From assembly GCA_024401365.1 (NCBI GenBank), contig JAKSLE010000003.1, positions 1 through 64,000 on the forward strand: a stretch of DNA of 64,000 bases, given 5' to 3'. The position numbers and the translations under genes were made by a program. Positions 35,940 to 45,819 of the stretch are shown here, piece by piece. Numbering within the stretch: the first letter of the stretch is position 1; each line of letters opens with the position of its first letter. Source of the stretch: Bacteroidales bacterium. Its GTDB lineage: Bacteria > Bacteroidota > Bacteroidia > Bacteroidales > Marinilabiliaceae. The notes beneath the pieces are model-generated. The model saw nothing but the letters and a program-made list of their open reading frames with translations. It was not told where the DNA came from and made no database searches.

Positions 35940-36704
35940 ATGCAGATGTTAGAGACATTAAAGATATGGTGGCATCAAGGAAAGCAGTGGATTCCCAATG
36001 TGGAGACTACTGAGGTGCCAGGGGTATTCAGAGGCCGTCCTATCATTAAGGCAGGGGTATCGGTAGATGAGGCTATGTTATTGGACCTCTGTCCGATGGA
36101 TGCCATACAGACCAATCCTTTGGCGATAGACTTAGGCAAATGTTCGTTCTGTGGAGAGTGTGCATTAGCCTGTCCAGAGAAGATACAATTTACGAAAGAC
36201 TTCAAGCTTTCGCACAATTTGCGAGAAGGGTTGATAATCAAGGAAGGTGTAGATGCTCCTATCAGGGTAGATGCTGACAAAGTCAGGAAAGAGATACGCC
36301 GTCTCTTTGGACGTTCGCTCAAGTTGCGTCAAGTATCTGCGGGTGGAGATGGCAGTTGTGAGATGGAGCTCAATGCCACAGGGAATGTGAACTTTGACGT
36401 AGGGCGTTTTGGTATTGACTTTGTGGCATCGCCAAGGCATGCTGACGGTATAGTATTGACGGGGCCTATCAGTGAGAATATGGCGGACTCGTTTCTTGAC
36501 GCGTACAATGCTGTTCCAGATCCTAAGGTACTTATTCTAGCCGGCACAGACGCTATAAGTGGAGGTTTGTTTGCTGATTCGCCGGCAGTTAAGCGCTCGG
36601 TATTGAGTGATTTGCACGTTGACCTCTATGTACCAGGCAATCCTGTTCACCCATTGACATTTGTGAATGGAGTTTTAGGGTTATTAGGCAAGATGAAGCA
36701 CTAA
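35940..36704 (+). CDS. Ehr-type complex, ferredoxin/small-subunit fusion with depleted cluster ligands (HyfH-HyfI/NuoI-NuoB-like)
   Basis: 254 residues. The N-terminal part keeps a ferredoxin motif CSFCGECALACP (Cys68, 71, 74, 78) and an isolated CP at Cys51, enough for one [4Fe-4S] cluster but not two. The rest is a NuoB/HyfI-type small subunit with the recognisable GIDFVASPRHADGIVLTGP block. Of the four cysteines that normally hold the proximal cluster, only Cys140 (GSCEMEL) remains clear. The usual GTCA Cys is Asp204 (GTDAISGG), the PGCP Cys is Asn234 (PGNPVHP), and the first Cys of CxxC is Asp. It ends the operon before a shared terminator. Confidence 0.85.
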   Translation: MQMLETLKIWWHQGKQWIPNVETTEVPGVFRGRPIIKAGVSVDEAMLLDLCPMDAIQTNPLAIDLGKCSFCGECALACPEKIQFTKDFKLSHNLREGLIIKEGVDAPIRVDADKVRKEIRRLFGRSLKLRQVSAGGDGSCEMELNATGNVNFDVGRFGIDFVASPRHADGIVLTGPISENMADSFLDAYNAVPDPKVLILAGTDAISGGLFADSPAVKRSVLSDLHVDLYVPGNPVHPLTFVNGVLGLLGKMKH

Positions 36705-36725
36705 TAGAAGAAAGTTTATATACAG

Positions 36726-36759
36726 AGACCGTTCTCCGGAGGGGGAACGGTCTTTTTTT
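36726..36759 (+). terminator. Terminator of the Ehr-type operon
   Basis: AGACCGTTC pairs with GAACGGTCT and is followed by seven T. The convergent prolyl-tRNA editing gene ends at the T-run. Confidence 0.93.
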
Positions 36760-37357
36760 ATTCCTCGTCGAGGTGTACGAAAGTAGGACGATGGTTGATA
36801 GCCGGGAGTATGACATCTATCAAATCCTTTATTTTGAGGCGGAGGCTAGAAGTATTAATGCAAGGGTGGCAGCCCACCATATTGCTTTGGAGGATATCCT
36901 CGTCGATAAGGAGTTGGACATCATTGTTATGGTCGTTCATCAATCCCAGTACGGAGACAGACCCAGGGCGGAGGTCGAGGTACTTAAGCATCAGCTCCTC
37001 GCCTGCGAAAGAAAGTCGAGCGGAATTGATCTGTTGAGACAACAATCGGGTAAGGAATTTCTTATCGCCCGGCATCATAAGGAGGTAGAATTTAGTCTGC
37101 TGTTTATTAGTGAGGAAGAGGTTCTTGCAGATTATGGGGTGGCTAGATTTGTTGGTGTTCACGTCGGCCTTAAAAGAAGCCAGAGGCATACGTTCGAAAG
37201 CTGCGTCTATTTCGGCACATATTTCCATTGTAGCTGCGGGTTCGTGATCGAGGCGGTCGTATTCGACATTCAGTCTATCCAATAAATCGTAAACGCGCAC
37301 CTCGCGAGGTTCGCGAGAAGAGCAATTCTCTGGTCGTCCGTGGAAGATAGTCAGCAT
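36758..37357 (-). CDS. YbaK/ProX-type aminoacyl-tRNA editing protein
   Basis: 199 residues, a stand-alone editing domain of the YbaK/PrdX family. These proteins hydrolyse mischarged tRNA, most often Ala-tRNA(Pro) or Cys-tRNA(Pro). Family features are VYDLLDRLNVEYDRLDHEPAA near the start, KNLFLTNKQQTKFYLLMMPG with the conserved Lys and Asn, LSFAGEELMLKYLDL, and GSVSVLGLMND. It is most like the ProXp-ala/PrdX group. The exact tRNA substrate cannot be read off. It converges on the Ehr-type operon and is divergent from the GNAT gene. Confidence 0.8.
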   Translation of the reverse strand: MLTIFHGRPENCSSREPREVRVYDLLDRLNVEYDRLDHEPAATMEICAEIDAAFERMPLASFKADVNTNKSSHPIICKNLFLTNKQQTKFYLLMMPGDKKFLTRLLSQQINSARLSFAGEELMLKYLDLRPGSVSVLGLMNDHNNDVQLLIDEDILQSNMVGCHPCINTSSLRLKIKDLIDVILPAINHRPTFVHLDEE

Positions 37358-37449
37358 AATCAGTTGTGATTCTAATAAACAAATTGGTAATGCAAAGATA
37401 CTTTATTTAGTGACTATTTGTTCATGGAGAAAGCAGTTGCTGAGTATAG

Positions 37450-37494
37450 GCTGATATAAGAGAGATATAAGGTTGCTCGCAATTTTTTTATTTA
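37450..37494 (+). repeat. 45-base long form of the TTGCTCGCA repeat, second copy
   Basis: Identical to 24779-24823. It lies in the divergent spacer between the editing protein and the GNAT gene and is followed by an AG-rich stretch. Confidence 0.9.
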
Positions 37495-37541
37495 GGGTAT
37501 AAGAGAGGCGAGGGGGGAGAATATAATATAATCATGTAGTT

Positions 37542-37572
37542 TTTGCTATATCGGATATTGTAGTTATATTTG
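37542..37572 (+). promoter_or_regulatory. Promoter of the GNAT gene
   Basis: TTTG at 37542-37545, a 19-base spacer and TATATTTG at 37565-37572: a full match to the Bacteroides consensus. The start codon follows 24 bases later. Confidence 0.75.
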
Positions 37573-37596
37573 TTGTTGTAATAATTGGTGCAGAAT

Positions 37597-38172
37597 ATGG
37601 AAGAGATGGTATCGGTGAGAGTAACACCGGATTCGTGCTATTGGGGGCGAGTTCAGGAGCTCTATGAAAAAGCCTTTCCGGCAGAAGAGAGGGTGCCATT
37701 GGAAGTACTTTACAAGCCGTGGACGCATGGAGACTTCAGGGCATTTTTAAGGGGAGATATTTTTTGTGGGTTAGCCTTTTTGTTGCCCGATGACAAGACA
37801 TGCTATCTTTTTTATTTAGCTGTAGAAGAAGAGATGCGGGGCCTTGGGGTAGGCAGTGAGATATTGAGGCATTTAAAGAATATGTATGAAGGGAAGAAGA
37901 TAGTGTTGGAGATGGAAGTATTGGATCCTGATGCAGAAAACTATGGGCAGAGGTTGCTTCGAGACAAGTTTTACCAAAAGAACGGCTTATGTCACACGGG
38001 GGTAATAATAGAGCAATGTGGGGTGCCCTATGAGTTGATGAGTACGGATGCGCGGTATACGTTATCGGACTATAGGGAGCTATGGCTCAATGTATCGGCA
38101 GACCAAGGTAAGACGGGTCGAGATGCAGAAGAGTTTATCCATGAGATATTTGGCACTGATTTGCGAGAGTGA
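37597..38172 (+). CDS. GNAT-family N-acetyltransferase
   Basis: 191 residues from the ATG at 37597. TTG and GTG codons just upstream are less likely given the promoter position. The acetyl-CoA binding loop is seen in YLAVEEEMRGLGVGSEILRH (Q/RxxGxG/A type, here RGLGVG). Other segments are PAEERVPLEVLYKPW at the N-terminus and FYQKNGLCHTGVI near the end. Substrate unknown. The promoter of the ABC transporter gene overlaps its 3' end. Confidence 0.8.
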   Translation: MEEMVSVRVTPDSCYWGRVQELYEKAFPAEERVPLEVLYKPWTHGDFRAFLRGDIFCGLAFLLPDDKTCYLFYLAVEEEMRGLGVGSEILRHLKNMYEGKKIVLEMEVLDPDAENYGQRLLRDKFYQKNGLCHTGVIIEQCGVPYELMSTDARYTLSDYRELWLNVSADQGKTGRDAEEFIHEIFGTDLRE

Positions 38173-38192
38173 CAAAAAACTGATTATCTTTG
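38160..38192 (+). promoter_or_regulatory. Promoter of the ABC transporter gene
   Basis: TTTG at 38160-38163, a 21-base spacer and TATCTTTG at 38185-38192. The -33 box lies inside the end of the GNAT gene. Confidence 0.7.
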
Positions 38193-38226
38193 CATATAAG
38201 ATATTTTTGACTAAAACCCGAGTAAT

Positions 38227-41200
38227 ATGAGCGAAGCTCTCCTTGAAGCCCTTATGCAGTTATTTGCCTTGTTGACAGATGTTAAGCATGCTGATATCAA
38301 GGCTAGCAGGCAGAAGGTAGAGGAATTCTTAACACGACAATTCAATAAGGACTATGTTCGTTCGTTTATACAGCGATACGACTATTATATAAACCAGTTT
38401 CACCAGAACAGTCATTCTGGTGATACGACGGTACTTGCGCAGCAGGTATCTGACAACCTTGGTTTGCTCAAGGAGATATCTACACAAGTGAACAATGAGA
38501 TAGACCTTGACACCAAGATACTCTTGCTATCGACCTTTCTGAATTACATTGCGAAGCCGGACATTACTACAGATGAGGAGCACTTTGTAGACACGTTGGC
38601 AGACACGTTGAGGATTCCGCCATTGGACTATTGGAATCTGAAGACATTTGCGTTAGAGCATCCGAAGTCGATAGTAGACAAAGAGAAGTTGCTCATTATA
38701 GACGGCAATGCTCACAAGCCACACCCAGACGTAAAGCATATATACATAAGCAAGTTGGGTGTTCAGGTATGGGTACTACATGTTCAATCCACCAATACGT
38801 TTCTATTCAGGTATGAAGGAGAGAGAAATCTATATTTGAATGGGCACAAGGTAGAGATCAACAGGGTATATCCGATGGAGCCAGGTTCAGTGATTAACAC
38901 CTCGCATGTTAGAGCTGTATATTATGGTCACATAGCGGAGAAGTTTATCACCAGACAAGATACGGGACGAATACTCTATCAGGCTACGGACATAGAATAC
39001 AAGTTCTCTGAGAACAATGTAGCGATACACAGGTTCAGTTTCCTAGGCAAGTCGGGACAGTTGGTAGGCATTATGGGTGGTTCGGGCACTGGCAAGTCGA
39101 CGCTTATCAACGTGATGAACGGCAACTACAAGCTATCGCACGGCACGATAACCATTAACGGTTATGATTTGACGCGAGACAAAGAGCGTTTGGAAGGTGT
39201 GATAGGCTATGTGCCACAAGACGACATACTCAATGAAGAGCTCACTGTGTATGAGAATTTGATGTTCAATGCCAGGTTGACCTTCAGTGACAAGACGGTA
39301 GAAGAGCAGCAAGAACTCATAGAGAAGGCGCTATATGACTTTGACTTGGTAGAGGCTCGAGACCTGACTGTAGGTTCGCCTCTGAACAAGGTACTCTCGG
39401 GAGGGCAGCGTAAGCGACTCAACATAGCGTTGGAGTTGATGCGTGAGCCATCGGTGTTATTTGCGGATGAGCCGACATCTGGACTTTCAAGTATTGACTC
39501 AGAGAAAGTAATGATGCTTTTGAAGAGGCAGGTATTGAAAGGCAAGTTGGTAATTATCAATATTCACCAGCCAAACTCAGATATATACAAGCTTCTTGAC
39601 AAGCTTTTGATTATAGACCAAGGCGGTCGTATAGTATACAACGGTAATCCGATGAATGCCATTGTGTACTTCAAGAAGAAGGCGCACTATGTAAATCCAG
39701 AAGAGCGTGAGTGCTTCACCTGTGGTAATGTCAAGACGGAGCAGCCATTGCGCATTATAGAAGCCAGGATGGTAGACCCATACGGCAAGTTGATACGCAA
39801 GAGGAAAGTCAGTGCGGAAGAGTGGTACAAGCAGTACTGTGATGAGTTTGAGGCCTCGTTTGAGTGGAAATACAAAGACAAGACGACAAAAGAGAAGTTG
39901 CCGCCGAATCTCTACTCCATACCAGGCAGGTGGAGTCAGTTCAAGACATACGCCAAGAGAGATGCTCTGAAGAAGTTCAAGGATGGGCAGTATATGCTTA
40001 TAAACATACTTGAGGTACCTATATTGGCGACGATATTAGCGTTTGCTACCAAGTATCTATCGGGATTGACCCACTATGACTTCTCGGCAAATGACAATAT
40101 ACCTACGTTCCTGTTCATGTGCGTTGTGGTATCGTTGTTTGTCGGGTTGAACTCTAGTGCAGAAGAGATGATAAAAGACAGGAAGTTGCTTATGCGAGAG
40201 CAGTTCCTGAATCTCAGTCGTTCGGCCTATTTGAACAGTAAGATTATGAACCTATTGATAATTGCGGCCTTCCAGTCGTTGATGTTGACATTGATAGGTA
40301 CATCCATATTGGAGATAAAGGGTATGACGTTAGGCTATTGGGGCATATTATTTACCACATTTGCCTGGGCTATTATCTTTGGTCTCAATATCAGTGCAGG
40401 CTTTAAGTCGGCCGTAACGATATACATCTCCATTCCACTGGTACTTGTGCCACAGCTATTGTTCAGTGGTACTATGGTAAGCTTTGACAAGTTGCACCCG
40501 TCGATAGCCAACAGAGAGTACACTCCATTTATTGGAGATGTGATGGTTTCGCGATGGGCGTATGAGGCATTGGCTGTACATCAGTACAAGAACAACAAGT
40601 ATCAGAGCATATTCTTTGAGGCAGAGCAGAAGAGAAGTGAAGCTTCGTATGCCAAGTCGACCTGGATACCAGAGTTGGAGAAGCTCAATGACGAGTGTGA
40701 AGAACTTTTGAATTCAGAAGTCAGGGGACAGCTAGAGCGCAAGTCGTACTTACTCTTCACGGAGCTCAGTAAATTGGAATCTACACGGCTCAAGAAATAT
40801 CCATCATTGTTGCGCAAGTTATTATCTCCAGAGTACAATGGGGAGACGCATGCATGGGTATTGGAGCAGTTGGAGTTGATGAAGCAGAAGTATTCCGATC
40901 AATTCAATGTATACAATGCCAAGTGTGATTCGCTATCGAAAGATTTGGTAGCCAAGCTAGGAGGCACGCAAGAGGTAGTAGACATGAAGCACAAGTATAC
41001 CAATGATGCGTTGAGTGGATTTGTATTGAACAAGCATGACTTCTCGCAGATTATGGTATATCCAGACATGATGGTCAGGAAGAAGCAGCCGATATACAAT
41101 ATACCTGACAATCATTATGGCAGGGCACATTTTTATGCACCATACAAGAGGTTTGGAACCTTAAAGATGACGACGCCGCTATTTAACATTATAGTTATAT

Positions 41201-41322
41201 GGCTATCGTGCATAGGTTTCTACTTCACACTATATTTTAATGTACTTAGCAGGGTATTGTTGCGCATTGAGAAATCGAGGATGTTGCGTATGCACAAGAA
41301 ACTGCAAAAGCTCAGAAATTAG
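38227..41322 (+). CDS. ABCG-like ABC transporter with TerB-like and FHA-like N-terminal domains
   Basis: 1031 residues. Residues 1-145 are helical and resemble a TerB-like domain (VKHADIKASRQKVEEFLTRQ). Residues about 153-236 look like an FHA-type beta sandwich (NLYLNGHKVEINRVYPMEPG, SVINTSHVRAVYYG). The ABC ATPase follows with Walker A GGSGTGKST at 284-292, signature LSGGQRKRL and Walker B VLFADEPTSGL, of the ABCG type. The C-terminal half is an ABC-2 permease with about six helices interrupted by a long coiled hydrophilic segment (roughly 795-940). FHA domains usually read phosphothreonine, so activity may be gated by phosphorylation; that is inference. The substrate is unknown. tsaC starts 8 bases downstream. 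Confidence 0.82.
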   Translation: MSEALLEALMQLFALLTDVKHADIKASRQKVEEFLTRQFNKDYVRSFIQRYDYYINQFHQNSHSGDTTVLAQQVSDNLGLLKEISTQVNNEIDLDTKILLLSTFLNYIAKPDITTDEEHFVDTLADTLRIPPLDYWNLKTFALEHPKSIVDKEKLLIIDGNAHKPHPDVKHIYISKLGVQVWVLHVQSTNTFLFRYEGERNLYLNGHKVEINRVYPMEPGSVINTSHVRAVYYGHIAEKFITRQDTGRILYQATDIEYKFSENNVAIHRFSFLGKSGQLVGIMGGSGTGKSTLINVMNGNYKLSHGTITINGYDLTRDKERLEGVIGYVPQDDILNEELTVYENLMFNARLTFSDKTVEEQQELIEKALYDFDLVEARDLTVGSPLNKVLSGGQRKRLNIALELMREPSVLFADEPTSGLSSIDSEKVMMLLKRQVLKGKLVIINIHQPNSDIYKLLDKLLIIDQGGRIVYNGNPMNAIVYFKKKAHYVNPEERECFTCGNVKTEQPLRIIEARMVDPYGKLIRKRKVSAEEWYKQYCDEFEASFEWKYKDKTTKEKLPPNLYSIPGRWSQFKTYAKRDALKKFKDGQYMLINILEVPILATILAFATKYLSGLTHYDFSANDNIPTFLFMCVVVSLFVGLNSSAEEMIKDRKLLMREQFLNLSRSAYLNSKIMNLLIIAAFQSLMLTLIGTSILEIKGMTLGYWGILFTTFAWAIIFGLNISAGFKSAVTIYISIPLVLVPQLLFSGTMVSFDKLHPSIANREYTPFIGDVMVSRWAYEALAVHQYKNNKYQSIFFEAEQKRSEASYAKSTWIPELEKLNDECEELLNSEVRGQLERKSYLLFTELSKLESTRLKKYPSLLRKLLSPEYNGETHAWVLEQLELMKQKYSDQFNVYNAKCDSLSKDLVAKLGGTQEVVDMKHKYTNDALSGFVLNKHDFSQIMVYPDMMVRKKQPIYNIPDNHYGRAHFYAPYKRFGTLKMTTPLFNIIVIWLSCIGFYFTLYFNVLSRVLLRIEKSRMLRMHKKLQKLRN

Positions 41323-41330
41323 GACAATAG

Positions 41331-41900
41331 ATGACACTACAAGAAGATTTGCGTGCGGCAGTAGACGTGATGCGTCGAGGAGGCATAATACTATATCCTA
41401 CAGATACGGTGTGGGGTATAGGTTGTGATGCTACCAATGAAGAAGCTGTAAAGAAGATATTTGCGTTGAAGCAAAGGCCCGAAACGAAGTCGATGATACT
41501 ACTCTTTGACACTGTAGGCAGAGTTGAGAGGTATGTAGAAGCGTTGCCAGAAGTAGCTGGGGACATGATGGAGATGAGTGGCAAGCCGTTGACGCTGATA
41601 CTAGACGGTGCCAAGGGGGTAGCAATAAATCTTGTTCCAGAAGATGGGACTATAGCGGTCAGGGTATCATCCGAAGAGTATTCAAGTTCGCTTGTAAGGA
41701 TGATGCAGAGGCCGATAGTTTCGACTTCGGCCAATATAAGTGGGATGGTTACGCCGCAGATATTTTCTGAGATATCCGAAGAGATAATCAAAGGGGTAGA
41801 CTATGTAGCTGAGTACAGGAGAGGGGATACGCAGAAGAAGAAGCCATCGAGCATTATACGTTTGAGCAATTCGGGGTTAGTGAAAATAATCAGAGAATGA
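41331..41900 (+). CDS. tsaC: Threonylcarbamoyl-AMP synthase (Sua5/YciO/YrdC family)
   Basis: 189 residues, single YrdC domain. It makes threonylcarbamoyl-AMP from threonine, bicarbonate and ATP for the t6A modification at position 37 of ANN-reading tRNAs. Motifs: GGIILYPTDTVWGIGCDA at the start, KQRPETKSMILL with the Lys-Arg pair, IAVRVSS and PIVSTSANISG. YciO-type paralogues are hard to exclude, but tsaB lies in the same window and the motifs fit TsaC. It overlaps the thioesterase gene by ATGA. Confidence 0.87.
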   Translation: MTLQEDLRAAVDVMRRGGIILYPTDTVWGIGCDATNEEAVKKIFALKQRPETKSMILLFDTVGRVERYVEALPEVAGDMMEMSGKPLTLILDGAKGVAINLVPEDGTIAVRVSSEEYSSSLVRMMQRPIVSTSANISGMVTPQIFSEISEEIIKGVDYVAEYRRGDTQKKKPSSIIRLSNSGLVKIIRE

Positions 41901-42358
41901 GCAAGCAATTCAGCATAGATATTGATAATTACGACTTCAAGGAGTCGGTAAAGATACAAAAGAGGTTTAGTGACCTTGATCCATTTGCGCATGCCAACAA
42001 TGCTGCGCAGCAGAACTACTTTGATATAGGTAGGGCGGACTATTTAAGTAAATTAATAGAGTTCAAGCCTTTTCATTTAGCTCCGGTATCGTTGTTAGTT
42101 GTCAGTTATCAGACGGACTTTCTGCATCCTATACTTCCTCAAGATGAGGTAGAAGTCAGGACATCGGTATATCACATAGGCAACAAGAGCCTTAAGATGT
42201 TTCAGGTGATCAAGAATATAGAGACGGGGGTAGTTCATTCTGTATGTGACTCGGTGATGGTAGCTGTGAGCATATCCGATGGTGTGCCCTCCTCGGTATT
42301 GTTCCCACCAGAATGGCGAGTCAGGTTGGTGGAAATAGAAGGACGGGAGATAAATTAG
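41897..42358 (+). CDS. Acyl-CoA thioesterase, 4HBT hotdog family
   Basis: 153 residues, hotdog fold. The catalytic pattern of 4-hydroxybenzoyl-CoA-type thioesterases is present (RFSDLDPFAHANNAAQQNYF, with the Asp and the HxNN turn). The rest has the expected long strand pattern (LVVSYQTDFLHPILPQDEVE). Substrate unknown; YbgC/FadM-like acyl-CoA cleanup is plausible. Its ATG overlaps the tsaC stop, implying translational coupling. Confidence 0.83.
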   Translation: MSKQFSIDIDNYDFKESVKIQKRFSDLDPFAHANNAAQQNYFDIGRADYLSKLIEFKPFHLAPVSLLVVSYQTDFLHPILPQDEVEVRTSVYHIGNKSLKMFQVIKNIETGVVHSVCDSVMVAVSISDGVPSSVLFPPEWRVRLVEIEGREIN

Positions 42359-42397
42359 ACAGAATATGGACTGAACTCGAACAAATTATAATTAATT

Positions 42398-43936
42398 ATG
42401 CTAGTCAAAACATTTGGTTCCGCAGTGAGCGGAATAGAAGCGTACACTATTACTATAGAAGTAAGTGTAACGCAAGGAATGAAATTCTTCATGGTTGGCC
42501 TTCCAGACAATGCGGTCAAGGAGAGTCAGCAGCGCATTGAGACGGCCATTAAAGGCAATGGTTTTCATTGGCCTGGGAAGAAGATAGTAATTAACATGGC
42601 ACCTGCGGACATTCGTAAGGAAGGGTCTGCGTATGATTTACCCCTTGCATTAGGTATACTAGCAGCCTCGGAGCAGATACCTGCGGACAATCTGCATAAG
42701 TATATTATTATGGGAGAGATGTCGCTTGACGGAGGGCTCATGCCCATCAGAGGAGTATTGCCCATTGCGATAAAGGCCAAAGAAGAGGGGTATGAGGGGA
42801 TAATTATTCCCATGACCAATGCCCGAGAAGCCGCAATAGTAGAAGGTCTTAAGGTTTATGGAGCCAATAATCTAAATGAAGTTGTAGCATTTCTGCGAGA
42901 CGGGGGAGGGATAGAGCAAGTTGTAGTAGACACTGCAGAAGAATTTAAGAAAAACAATATACTCAGCGACCTTGATTTTTCCGAAGTCAAGGGGCAAGAA
43001 AGTGTAAAGAGAGCGTTAGAGATAGCTGCTGCTGGGGGGCATAATATATTATTGATAGGTGCTCCAGGTTCGGGAAAGAGTATGATGGCCAAGCGCATGA
43101 GCAGTATATTGCCGCCATTGACGCAAGAAGAGGCGTTAGAGACGACGAAGATCCACTCTGTAGCCGGCAAGGTAAATTCGGGAGGGTCGCTGATAACCAA
43201 GAGGCCCTTCAGGAGTCCGCACCACACTATATCGGACGTAGCATTAGTGGGAGGAGGTGCGTATCCCCAGCCAGGTGAGATATCGTTGGCGCACAATGGG
43301 TTGCTCTATCTTGACGAGTTGCCAGAATTTAAGCGTTCGGTATTGGAAGTTATGCGTCAGCCATTGGAAGACAGGACGATAAGTATTTCGAGGTCGAAAT
43401 TTACTGTTGACTATCCAGCAAGTTTTATGCTAGTAGCCAGTATGAATCCCTGTCCATGTGGTTATTATGGGCATCCAGAAAAAGAGTGTGTCTGTCCTCC
43501 TGGTGCTGTAAGGAAATATATGGGTAAGATATCTGGACCCTTGCTAGACAGGATAGACTTGCATGTGCAAGTTGTCCCTGTACCATTCGCCAAGTTGACC
43601 GAGCAACCCACCGGAGAGAGCAGTCAAGATATACGCAAGAGGGTAGTAGCTGCCAGGGAAGTACAGAATGAGAGGTATAAAGAATTGGAAGGAATACATT
43701 GCAATGCCCAGATGACGCCTAAACTGCTGACGCGATATGCTCAGCCAGACGAGCAAGGGAGCAAGATGCTTAAGATGGCGATGGAGAAGCTTGGGTTATC
43801 GGCCAGGGCCTATGACAGGATACTCAGGGTAGCCAGGACGATAGCTGATTTGGAGCAAGAAGAAAGCGTACTGTCGAAGCATATAGCAGAAGCTATACAA
43901 TACAGGTCGTTGGACAGGGATACCTGGGGTATATAG
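42398..43936 (+). CDS. comM: YifB/ComM-family Mg chelatase-like AAA+ ATPase
   Basis: 512 residues. The N-terminal ChlI-like S5/Lon fold (FFMVGLPDNAVKESQQRIE and INMAPADIRKEGSAYDLP) precedes a Mg-chelatase-type AAA+ core with Walker A GAPGSGKSM, the HHTISDVALVGGG loop and Walker B GLLYLDELPEF. A Cys-rich loop (NPCPCGYYGHPEKECVCPP) is typical. The C-terminal helical domain ends the protein. In naturally competent bacteria ComM is a helicase that promotes branch migration during transformation. Competence in this organism is not shown here. Confidence 0.9.
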   Translation: MLVKTFGSAVSGIEAYTITIEVSVTQGMKFFMVGLPDNAVKESQQRIETAIKGNGFHWPGKKIVINMAPADIRKEGSAYDLPLALGILAASEQIPADNLHKYIIMGEMSLDGGLMPIRGVLPIAIKAKEEGYEGIIIPMTNAREAAIVEGLKVYGANNLNEVVAFLRDGGGIEQVVVDTAEEFKKNNILSDLDFSEVKGQESVKRALEIAAAGGHNILLIGAPGSGKSMMAKRMSSILPPLTQEEALETTKIHSVAGKVNSGGSLITKRPFRSPHHTISDVALVGGGAYPQPGEISLAHNGLLYLDELPEFKRSVLEVMRQPLEDRTISISRSKFTVDYPASFMLVASMNPCPCGYYGHPEKECVCPPGAVRKYMGKISGPLLDRIDLHVQVVPVPFAKLTEQPTGESSQDIRKRVVAAREVQNERYKELEGIHCNAQMTPKLLTRYAQPDEQGSKMLKMAMEKLGLSARAYDRILRVARTIADLEQEESVLSKHIAEAIQYRSLDRDTWGI

Positions 43937-43944
43937 AAAGGAAA

Positions 43945-43975
43945 AACGGAGAAGATGCAGAAGCACTTCTCCGTT
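43945..43975. terminator. Shared terminator between comM and atpC
   Basis: AACGGAGAAG pairs perfectly with CTTCTCCGTT over an 11-base loop. An A-run on the left provides T on the minus strand, so it probably serves atpC. The plus-strand tail is weaker. Confidence 0.8.
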
Positions 43976-44000
43976 TAGCTTTATAATATCCGTTAAAGGA

Positions 44001-44246
44001 TTAGTTCAGAAGGATAGACACCTTATTGCTTGAGCATTCGAGATAGCCGCGAGAGCATTCGAACGACATCTCCTGACCATTAGGTAGCTGGACACGTATC
44101 ACGCCATTAGTGAGGGCGCTGATGATAGGAGCGTGTCCGGTCAATACGGTGAATCGTCCACGTGCGCCAGGAACCTCGACGAGAGAAATCTTATCACCGA
44201 AGAGGACCTTTTCTGGACTTACTATTTCGAGATATAAATCTTTCAT
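44001..44246 (-). CDS. atpC: F1Fo ATP synthase epsilon subunit
   Basis: 81 residues, comprising only the N-terminal beta sandwich (LYLEIVSPEKVLFGDKISLV, GRFTVLTGHAPIISAL). The C-terminal helical hairpin found in the about 135-residue E. coli protein is absent, as in other Bacteroidota. That hairpin inhibits ATP hydrolysis, so this mode of control is probably missing. It follows atpD by 32 bases. Confidence 0.92.
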   Translation of the reverse strand: MKDLYLEIVSPEKVLFGDKISLVEVPGARGRFTVLTGHAPIISALTNGVIRVQLPNGQEMSFECSRGYLECSSNKVSILLN

Positions 44247-44278
44247 GACTCTACTGTTTTACGGATGAGAGAATCAGA

Positions 44279-45802
<1,524 letters not shown>

Positions 45803-45819
45803 TTATTGTTAGGATTTAT

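Noticed and set aside
34409..36704. Annotation of the large and small subunits as an active group 4 [NiFe] hydrogenase
   Set aside because: The nickel-binding cysteine pairs and three of the proximal-cluster ligands are missing.
29569..36704. Annotation of the operon as respiratory complex I (nuo)
   Set aside because: The NuoEFG NADH module and NuoA/J are absent, the NuoC and NuoD parts are fused, and the first gene has the HyfB-type C-terminus.
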